Below, piece by piece: positions 55,355 to 64,000 of a stretch of 64,000 nucleotides of DNA. Under the pieces are notes generated by a model. That model had not been told where the DNA came from. It did not search any database and saw only the letters and a list, made by a program, of their open reading frames with translations. Numbering within the stretch: the first letter of the stretch is position 1; every line of letters begins with the position of its first letter. The DNA is from Halichondria panicea (Eukaryota > Porifera > Demospongiae > Suberitida > Halichondriidae), in NCBI RefSeq assembly GCF_963675165.1, contig NC_087381.1:1984001-2048000 (forward strand), given 5' to 3'. Position numbers and translations under genes: made by a program.

Positions 55355-55489
55355 TTCCCTTTCTTTTTCAGTACAGAAGTATAAATTTACGTATCATGAC
55401 ATGCATAAGTGGAACGTCAAGAGGCAGTACAGAAGTTCAAGAAGAGAAAACAGGACTAATCAGATATCTTCTCGAATATCTCTGGACTA

Positions 55490-55746
55490 AGGCCACTCCA
55501 AGTGATACTCTGGTTTCTGGTCCACCGCCCGCATCAGATTTTATTCTATCTCATTATTGGATTTCTATCTCATTATTTCTACTACGCATGCGCAGAATGG
55601 TCCATGTGGTACAAAATAGTGTGATAATGATATTCATTTGCAAAATAATGAGATTCATAAGGTGAAATTGATAATGACATAATGAGAAAAGCCGCCCGCC
55701 CGCATGCAATCAGGACCAGAAACCAGAGTGTCACTTGGAGTGGCCT
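55490..55746. mobile_element. MITE with GGCCACTCCAAGTG ends
   Basis: About 257 bp. AGGCCACTCCAAGTGATACT and CTGGTTTCTGGTCC at the left are repeated inverted at the right with one substitution. Confidence 0.65.
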
Positions 55747-55928
55747 ATAATTATAGTAATGAGTCAGTAATATTGCTTGATGTATTGAATTTGTGTTAAA
55801 TGACAGACATTTTAAGAGCATGATATCTAGCCAGTGCATATAGCATGCCTGTCAGAGAAAGGGAGCTAGAGCTGAACAGTGTGAAGAAAAGCAACACCTC
55901 TGGCTCAGGCTCTGGAAAACACGGGCAA

Positions 55929-57430
55929 ACCATAGATAGAAAAGGGAGCGATTGGAAACGAACGACAGTTTCAATGATATCCGTTGAAACACTCCTTGTC
56001 GTGTTACGTAATCACGTTCTGGCGGGATTGTAACAAAGATTTTCTCTGACTCAGTTCGGTTGAAAACGTTGTTAGAGTCTAACTTTGACTTTTGGGTTAG
56101 GCCAATAATGTCCGTGGCTTAACTGTATTCATACCTGGTAAGTTAGAGCGTCATATAAACTCACTTCAGTAGAATTGAAGCAGAATAATAGGCCAGTTTT
56201 GTAGGGTAAGGTGATAGTCAAAATTATGTCTCCCTCTAGCAGATATGTAAAGCTGATTTGCAGTTTGTACTTGTGTCAAACTGTATACTTGGGTCCTAGT
56301 GCTTTGCGTAAGTATTACTTTTTGAATGATACAAGTGAAACTTTCATACTATATCAATAAATAAACTATTTCAGGAGTGTTTTTGTCTCCTTTTTTCATC
56401 TCTAAAAAGGGCTAGTTGAATATATTCTGCTAATTATACTGTTAGAGGAGTATTTGAAGTTTTGCATTTTCTTTGTTTGCACTTACAGAAATGCCGTGAA
56501 AATTTAGAATCATCATTCACAAAAGAATGAATTTAGGATTACTGGTAAGTATGCTATACTGATTATTGCCCACACTATACTTTTATAACAATACCTGCAG
56601 TGAGGTCATTTGTGGAGATGTTAGATATCTGTTCACGATACCTGGAGTCATCAACAACAGGTTGTGGCCAACAAAGACAGAGGGGTAAATCCAACGAGAA
56701 CCCGAATGTTAGTGAATTTGCTAAGAACACACAGGCTCTTCGGGTGATCAACAGCACATGTGCAACAATTAGAGGCAACTGCTGAAAGACAATAGAATAC
56801 GACCATTGCAACTAGGTGATGAGAATAACACCTTCCCAAAAGAAGGCACAAGCATAATATTGTATAGAGAAATCAATTGTTCACATGTTCAATCACATTC
56901 ACATGTTCAATTCTTAACTGTGATAAATAATTGTTCAATTCTATGTGCATGATAATTAAATGATGCTGCAGAGTGTCACAACTTCAATTCTGAGTAGAAT
57001 TTCACAGTAAAAGCCCGAACCATCACACTAACGAAACTATCAACGCAGAAGCTGTGTTGAGGGCAACTGCTTCCTCTGGTGATGAAGCTTTGAATCTATA
57101 CTCTCTGTCAAAACAGTCTTAAAAGCTTCCTTAAACCTACCTGCATTTACATGAAAAGGAAAGAAAGTAAATAGAAAGTAAATTATTATTAACAAACAGT
57201 TCAATATCACTTACTCTGAAATGGAGCCGGAGCACTACTTTCCATTGCAGTGCAAATGTAGACCTGAGCTAGAAAGCCATATACTCGAAATCAGCTGGCT
57301 GGAACACAATTTTTATTTTGAGGAAATATAAGTATAGTGATCACTTCCCTCTTCGATCTATGCTTCCGGCAGACAAGGAGTGTTCGGCACACGTGATTCG
57401 TTTCCAATCCCCTTCCTCTTCTATCTATGG
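55929..57430. mobile_element. Possible 1.5-kb element with CCATAGATAG ends
   Basis: CCATAGATAGAAAAGGGAGC with GATTGGAAACGAA at the left and the complement of a very similar sequence at 57,395-57,430. Ends are related to the element at 8,762-9,288. Interior open frames are unrecognised, so it may be two separate fragments. Confidence 0.45.
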
Positions 57431-57713
57431 GCAAACCCACTGCCAATCCTATGTAAAACCTACTGGTTTTACTAATATTGGTAGCTGCAAGAGTGAGAAG
57501 AGAGCTGCAAGGCTGCTGGTGCAGCCATTTTTTAGATTTGGACTTTGGCATTGACAATAATTATGGTCGATCATTAGTTTACCGAGATTCTGGATTCTGC
57601 CTGCATGCAACAAAATTAATTGATGCAATGATATAACGTGTTTTGTTATGTAGTTTGACACCTCCACTGAGGCATCAGCACCCGCGGTGCTTTTAGTATC
57701 ATATGAACCTTAC

Positions 57714-58217
57714 CAGGAAAATAGGGGCCTAGATCATGGATCTCCACGATAGCGACTGCCGGATACTGAATGTACACTCCAGGGGAGGCAGACAGGAACA
57801 CTTGAAATGATTTCGTTGGCTCAGGGAAGACATCGTTGATCAGTGGGATAGTTATCTGGGCTTGATCTACACCTCGTGCAAATGTCACATTCTCCTCAGT
57901 ATGCATAAAGTCTTCACCAACTGAGAACGATTGCAAGAGACCACAATATAATGATTGCACTAGCTAAAGCAGCAATAATAATTATGTTACTCTCACAAAT
58001 GGAACATTTATAGCTATGTAGCTATGTATACTGTGTACATACAATTTTCGGTATGCATAGCCCTCACTTATAGCAGCGTTATCCCCAACCATCTGAGCTG
58101 TTCTCAGTCTGACCACAATATCAGAGTCCAGATCTCCTCCCCTTACTATGGTAACAGTTACGGAGCTGTTGTTCTCGAATCCGGTGAACTTGTTGGACGC
58201 CAAAGAAGCAGCTGGCA
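57714..58217 (-). CDS. Unit 3 Calx-beta domain 1 (two exons)
   Basis: Exons 58,068-58,217 (150 nt; SLASNKFTGFENNSSVTVTI) and 57,714-57,920 (207 nt; ARGVDQAQITIPLINDVFPE). The usual terminal INDRDPDLPG is IHDLGPYFPG, so the Ca2+-binding aspartates are altered. Confidence 0.7.
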
Positions 58218-58335
58218 CTGTGATGGATAAATTGATACAATAAAACACAACACAGACACCTATAATGTTACCAAGGGCAATTGTAAGATCAAGAGGAGCA
58301 ATAACGTCAACATTATACAAATTCTTTTTACTAAC

Positions 58336-59742
58336 GTGCAATAGGCCTTTGTGTCATTCCTGCAAAGTAGCCGTAGCCCACTCTAAATTCATACCAGTAT
58401 ACAATCGCATTGACCCTCATGTTGTCAACGTGGCGTAGTATCGGAGAGTCGCTAACACCTTCAACAAGTATCGAGTAAGCACAAATTTCTTCACCACTAG
58501 GACATGGAATTGCTGTTATTTCACTGCTTGTAATGTTCCTGTCGTTAAGACGAATTCCAGATGGTGATGTATCAACTGGAAATAGAATGTTCAAAAAGTA
58601 AGACCCAATCTGAGCTTCAGTACCGACAGAACTTCTAAACGAGTGAGTGTTATAGCGACTGCGATACTGCTCCACAGGGGGCACGACAATCATAAACGGA
58701 TCACTAAGAAACACGTTATCTAAAGTACTTGACATCGAAAACTGCACGAGTAGAATCGGTTGACTCGACATAAAATAGCATGAACTGTCGGAAGATATAA
58801 CAAACCGACTCATCTCTCCCTTATCTAGAGAAATAGACATTGATTCGTCGTTAGTGCATCTAATTTGAATATTTGTATTATCCCTCGAGGCTACAATTTC
58901 AAAAGTGTCGCCAGACCTCCTGTTGGCCAGAGGGGCAGTGATGAATTGCTTGCCCCAGGTAACAGTGGGTGGTATCTGCTCGTTCATATGATCACAATAG
59001 CTGATATTACTGGGAACAGTTCCACACTCGTGACCACTAAAGAACGCAATCGGTTTGTCGGAGACGACTCTTGAACCTGACAAATCTTCATCACTGCCCA
59101 AATATAGAGTTTGAATTTTCTTAGCAATGTTAATAGTTACTGGCTGATCAGCTTCTATTTCCCCTTTAGGAACTTGATCCCTCAAATCGTCAGCAAATAG
59201 ATCAACATTTTGAGTTAAAGTGATTTGCAATGTAGTATCATCTTCAGTAGTTACAATCACCAACGCACTTCTTCCTTCAATGCCTAGAAACTCGCTGGCT
59301 GGGGTATAATCGTCGTCTTCGTAATCATCTTGCCGTTCTTGTATCTGTGAAATTGGCACTGACACGGCATAATACTCGTAACTATCGCTAGGGTGATGCA
59401 AACAAGGAAGAACTTTGAAAGCATCTGAGGATTGGAATTCTTCAGTGAGAGCTATCACTGACATAGGTTCCCCATCTTGAGAGTAAATGTAGACACCTTT
59501 GTCTCTCTCTTCGGGGCTCCGGAGATTAATTTTGTCGGCAGGAAAGCCAAATTCAATTGGAGTGGAGTATGCTTTGATTTTACGATCGTCCAAGGGAGAT
59601 TGTACAAAGAAAGTGACTTGTTGGTTAGTTACAGAGTTGACAGCAAACCGAACTTTGTTGATTCTGGAGCTGGACCCTGGGTTGAAGTTGCCGAAGAAAC
59701 CAACGAAGAAAGAGTTACCTTCAGTTGTGAAACTTTCCTCAC
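58336..59742 (-). CDS. Unit 3 IgGFc-binding-like exon
   Basis: 1,407 nt, 469 codons, phase 1-1, fully open, with donor GTTAGT. Same length as in unit 2. Scattered substitutions relative to units 1 and 2 make it the most diverged of the three (TSPSGIRLNDRNITSSEITA where the others have LPSGIRLNDMEVSSSE). Confidence 0.82.
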
Positions 59743-59840
59743 CTGTAGAGAACAATGAAAAACTTTAATGAACGATTGGTGTGTACCGAGCACTTTTATG
59801 CAAACATAATGTGGGTATCGAATCCAGGTTGAACACTTAC

Positions 59841-59975
59841 TGTAGCAGTTAAGGCATTTCTTTTGACGACCTTGTCCATAAGATAACCCTCCACCAGGAA
59901 CACAGCAGCCTGACAAAGTGGCAGGAAATGCATCAACCTCATCACCACGGCAATCGAGAGAGGAAAAACATGATC
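59841..59975 (-). CDS. Unit 3 Cys-rich exon upstream of IgGFc domain
   Basis: 135 nt, two codons longer than in units 1 and 2: DCRGDEVDAFPATLSGCCVP, GGGLSYGQGRQKKCLNCY. All pattern cysteines are kept. Confidence 0.6.
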
Positions 59976-61796
59976 CTGTGTGGAGAATTTGAAAGTTTTG
60001 GTTTCGTTTATTGCTACAACATTCAGTTCACTTCGTAGTTTTTGTAAGGAAAAACTATGCTAATGGGTGATGCAAGCTGCGCTGTGCTACTGCCTCTCGC
60101 TGCTGTTTTGCGAGTACAAAAATGTGAGTACACATTTTTGCGATTTTACTCTGGCCAATCCTTTCACATTCAATTTATAGTGATGGTTAATGTTCAATTG
60201 TGTGTGTTTTTAATTATTGCACACATTTTAACTACACTGTTGTCTCAATTCCTAATGAGTTATGTTGTCAAATTGTGCTAATGTAATATCAACACCGGTA
60301 ATTCTTATTATTATATTCATTTATCTATGTGATAAAATGACAGCCATACTGTAGAGTGTAGATGTTACTTTGAAAGCATGGTAGATCTATTATAGTCATT
60401 GCATACGTCTGCAGTGTTGCTGTCACTGCGTTGTTGTGGCAGTCATTAAAGATGATGGAATTGCGTAGAAGAAAAGTGAAGCCTGAGAGGTCATTGTCTA
60501 TTGAAAGCGAACGCAATTTTGATAAACACCCATGGTCCGGGATGTAGTCGACTAGAAGCTGTATGCTAGTGAACATGTTTCTACAATGAGGAAATGCTTT
60601 CTTGTACAACACCTCAGAATTAGCACTCTGTGCTTACTCACAGCTAAACCGCTTCTGACACAATCTGCACCACCTCCAAAGGTGGGTTGGCTAATCCGGA
60701 TTAGAATCCGGATAAGGGCCGTTTACACGAACGCGGTTAGGTTTAATCCGGATTCCAACCCGGATTAAAGGCCTGGTGTAAACGGGGCTATAGATACCTC
60801 ATGCCCATGTTATAACCTAGAAATGCACTATAGCTTAGCAACAAACAGTCAACCTATATAAACAGCCAACCTTGCATACATCATCAATTTTCTTTTGGAA
60901 AACTAATATCTGAAATTGGCATCTCTGTGTCTCTACTAAATCTGTGGTCTCTATTCAAGTCAACCCTGTTCCTTCACCTTAATTAGTACTAGCTCCACCC
61001 ACAAAACGGAAACATCCAGCTCCTCCCCCAGTTGTGCAGCAAACAAGCCCAGCCACACTCCAAGAAACGAGCGGCTCGTACTACTCTCACAAAGCGGATT
61101 TGCAGCAAACGAGCGGCTCCTATCTACTCTTGAACAAAGCAAAAGGAAGAAGCCAAAGCTAGAATCCCAGCACTTCTATACATCCAGCTCCTCCATACAT
61201 CCATGCAGCTCCTCCCATGTAGCCTTGCAGCAAAAAAGCACAGCCCACTAGAAACGAGCGGCTCCTACTACTCTCGAACAAAGCCACTATATAGAGCTTC
61301 TCTCTTCCATTCTATTATGTTAGACAAAGCATCTAGCTACAATAATTTGTATGTTATTACATGTGTATCATATCTTCTTGTAAATGACAATATACAATGT
61401 AGTTTGTAGCCCTGAGCAGTACTGGTACTATAGCTCATAGTTCCCTGCTAAATACACTCAAATGGGATCTAATAATTATAGTAGACTAATTAAAATTCTG
61501 AGATCTATATACATGTAAAATACATCTTTGTCTTAAAACTCTCATCAAAGATGCTCCCAGTGCCGGAACAACAAATGAGACACTCTTTGAGTAGCCATTT
61601 TCATTTGGAATAATCGTATACTATATATAGTGTAAACTTCCGCTATATCCGATGCAATGAGTGGGACAGCCAAAACACCGGAAACTACCGTCGTTTCATA
61701 TCCTATAGATCTATGGCGTAGGAAGCAATTTCTCAATGGGAAGGGCGGCTCTAGTTTTTTGAATGGAAAAATGTCTACATAGTGCAGCTTGGATAA
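59976..61796. other. Gene-free region with repeats
   Basis: No exon of the mosaic family is seen. It contains a hairpin at 60,716-60,788 (GGGCCGTTTACACGAACGCG mirrored by CTGGTGTAAACGGGGC), a repeat shared with 10.94-11.20 kb, and diverged tandem copies of a segment with AACGAGCGGCTCCTA between 61,060 and 61,290. The unit 3 promoter is presumably here but could not be located. Confidence 0.45.
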
Positions 61797-62563
61797 TAGA
61801 CTCGCAAGCCACTCCCTTTTCTCTGATTGGACGGGGGCGGGAGAAAAGGGACTGGTGACTCTGGGCTACAGCTTGTGTAAATCAGGAATGCTATTAAATA
61901 TTAATGTCACGTGCAAATTATCCAATTTATTCTGATGCGTCAAAAGCTAAAGACACACAGAAGACAAGTATACAGATCTATCTAGCCAGCCTTTTGATTT
62001 TATAGATCCTTGTACCAGTGTCTGTTGTGCCACAACTTGTGGATTAGCATGAAACAGCTGATGAACGTAGAAATCTTGGCAGTCCTTCTTTGAACCGAGG
62101 AGTGGCAGCGATTTAAGACAGCTTGTACAAGTCTGACTACTCTCAATTCAACTGCTGCCGTCTGCCATTATCTGTCTTGTATTGTACAGGTTATTAAAAG
62201 CTTTAGGCAACCAATGACTTTCGGCTGCCAGTTCTCATCACGTAAAACTAAAACAAGCTAATCTCTGCTGGTGTCTTAGATGACTATATCCTAGCTGAAT
62301 GCCTGATGATGTTATTACTCCATCATCTTCTCTTTTCTAGCACTAGCATCCATTCTTAAACTGTAGTTAAGAAGCCCACAATCACTTTTGCAGGCTACGC
62401 AATTCTACTTAACCTCACGCAATTTTTGGATCACGTGGAAAAATCAATGAATAATCTCTACCCAAATTCTGGTAGAGACACAAAATGTGTCCCATGCAGA
62501 GTCACCAGTCCCTTTTCTCCCGCCCCCGTCCAATCAGAGAAAAGGGAGTGGCTTGCGAGTCTA
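61797..62563. mobile_element. MULE-like element, TAGACTCGCAAGCCACTCCC ends
   Basis: 767 bp with terminal inverted repeats of about 67 bp starting TAGACTCGCAAGCCACTCCC, flanked by the 9-bp direct repeat CTTGGATAA (61,788-61,796 and 62,564-62,572). Non-autonomous: no transposase frame. Confidence 0.85.
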
Positions 62564-62572
62564 CTTGGATAA

Positions 62573-63551
62573 GTCATGTAATAGTTGTGACACATGCACG
62601 AGTGCCACATGCATGCGCAGGATCTGCGGCCTCGAGGGCAAAGGCACTACTGAGCCAATATATCCAATGTGCGCACGAGTGAGCTGAGTAACAACTGATT
62701 TGTTGCATTCCTTGTTGCATTCCTTTCCGTGTACACATCACTCCTTTTATAGGACAACTAGTTTGCAACTACTCGTGGTCGGCTGTGGAATGCACCAGAC
62801 GCATGAAAAACGTTTTCTGCTTACCACTGAATACTGCAACAGTGTTGTACTATAAAAGGGACCGTTTCAGGTTACTGGGTGGAGGGTTACTGGGTGGAGG
62901 GTGGGCTTTAGGTAACTTCAACCATACTCTGCCAGTATCTAGATAGTGGCACATTTGACCTGTGCCATAATTATGGTAGATATTGGCACAGTGTTTCCTT
63001 TGATCTGCCCACTCAAAATGCAACAACTCTACTAGAAATATTGGGGGCTCCAAGGGCTCCCCCTTCCTACGCCACTAAAATGCTATTGTATTCTTCAGAG
63101 GCTCCATTGCAATATGTTTTATACTAACAGCACATGAGGAGATGGAGCGTTTTACTATGCGGATTCTATATCGTCCTCAAATCGCCTATGTCAAACCACT
63201 AAGTGCTTATATTAAAAGATTTTTCACTATTATCAGCTGTACATACCTGTACAGAGCACTTAGCACATGGAAATGTGGTTAAACGATATTGAGTCGGCAA
63301 TAATTATTAGGCATAGTAATCTCCTCATATGCTCCTCTTTATACCAATCATGAATATAATTATACCTATTACAGACGGGTAGTAATTTTAGCGTTATCAG
63401 ATTTTTCTCTGTTTTTTAGGGTACTAATTTTGGCGGATTTGTAGCAAGTTCATGTAGCACAAAAAGATGTACAAGTATGAGTTTTAAGGTTGAATGGAAG
63501 TTTGGAGTCAGATACAGGGCTAGGTTGCTTAGCATACTCTCAAAAGTAAAG
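62573..63551. other. Gene-free stretch
   Basis: Contains a short direct duplication (GGTTACTGGGTGGAGG, twice near 62,870-62,900) and a CCTACGCCACT tail near 63,067 typical of the CAGTGGCGTAG MITEs. Nothing coding recognised. Confidence 0.4.
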
Positions 63552-63553
63552 TA

Positions 63554-63849
63554 CAGTAGAACCTCGATTATCCGGCCCTCCATTATCCGGAACCTCGATT
63601 ATCCGGCTTGGCAGTTTTTTTATCAGATCAGAAAATGGGCGTGTCCCTAAAATGCGCATGCGCGTTACAGCTGTTACCATGGAGACATACCTGCTTATCT
63701 TATGCGCATGCGCAGACAACCATGTGGCACTGCTGTTTATCAATAAAGTGGGTGGATCAAGGCGTGGTTTATCTATTCAATTATCCGGCATATTCACTTA
63801 TCCGGCCTGCTTCTGGAACCAAGGTGTCCGGATAGTCGAGGTTCTACTG
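63554..63849. mobile_element. pogo/Tigger-like MITE
   Basis: 296 bp with ends CAGTAGAACCTCGATTATCC and the complementary TCGAGGTTCTACTG between TA dinucleotides. The CAGT-GAACCTCGATTATCCG end is characteristic of Tigger/pogo elements. No transposase, so a non-autonomous derivative. Confidence 0.85.
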
Positions 63850-64000
63850 TACTACAAGAAAAAGAAAAAAAAGCTGCGTTTTATTATTAGCGCGTAGTGT
63901 TAATTACAAATTCGCTAAAATTCACTAAAATTATAATACCCGTTTATAATAGTAACAATAAGGTACGTATACCAAATAATTATAGAGCTTTGTACTAACC

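Larger units (their letters stand above)
50693..59975 (-). pseudogene. Unit 3: 3'-truncated IgGFc-binding / Calx-beta paralogue
   Basis: Third copy of the head module: Cys-rich exon, a full 469-codon IgGFc exon in frame, and two Calx-beta domains. Unlike units 1 and 2 it then stops; nothing below 50,693 resembles Calx-beta pairs 3 to 5 or sushi exons. The intron between the two Calx-beta domains is swollen to about 5.6 kb by repeats. The exons themselves are open and phase-compatible, so a short secreted protein reading into the last intron is possible. I call it truncated rather than dead. Confidence 0.55.

Noticed and set aside
60716-60788. Hairpin that could be read as a microRNA precursor
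   Set aside because: The arms are GC-rich MITE ends with a flanking copy-like segment; nothing points to a processed RNA.

Overview
The window looks like nuclear DNA of an early-branching animal, most likely a demosponge. It has AT-rich, intron-dense genes on the minus strand. They are built almost entirely from short extracellular domains (IgGFc-binding, Calx-beta, sushi/CCP, SRCR, FN3, Ig), one domain or half a domain per exon, with many MITE-like elements in the introns. The taxon is inferred from this gene style; I could not run a search. No tRNA, rRNA, CRISPR or prokaryotic operon was seen.

Layout, in transcription order on the minus strand. Unit 3 (59,975 to 50,693) has a Cys-rich exon, a 469-codon IgGFc-binding exon and two Calx-beta domains, and then stops. 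Unit 2 (43,678 to 28,573) has the same head, five Calx-beta domains, three sushi, two FN3, an SRCR and two more sushi. It ends in a tail (below about 32.36 kb) whose Calx-beta and SRCR exons carry frameshifts. Unit 1 (22,309 to 1,309) has the same head and five Calx-beta domains, about 14 sushi exons plus a partial one, and then a tail of Ig domains and an unclassified two-exon domain. Units 1 and 2 are a tandem duplication with a repeat length of about 21.3 kb. Similarity runs through exons, introns and intergenic DNA and stops at about 28.44 kb in unit 1 and 49.75 kb in unit 2.

Nearly every domain exon starts and ends in phase 1, and each Calx-beta domain is split at a conserved place into two exons. 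The pieces can therefore be added, lost or swapped without breaking frame, and the tails show that this has happened. Several exons carry disabling changes: a lost donor after the unit 1 IgGFc exon, stops in two sushi exons, a GT to AT donor, frameshifts in the unit 2 tail, and a truncated unit 3. The array is therefore a mix of apparently intact and decaying copies. Secretion, adhesion or recognition is a domain-based inference; no ligand can be read from the sequence.

Between the units lie two copies of an intron-containing KDZ-type transposase gene on the plus strand, each facing a decayed minus-strand gene with an HMG-box-like segment. Both were carried by the large duplication. Later insertions can be dated by comparing the units: two MULE-like elements with 9-10 bp target duplications in unit 2, and a 1.6-kb element with an 81-bp satellite in unit 1. 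The right end (59.98-64 kb) holds only repeats, including a third MULE-like element and a pogo/Tigger-like MITE.
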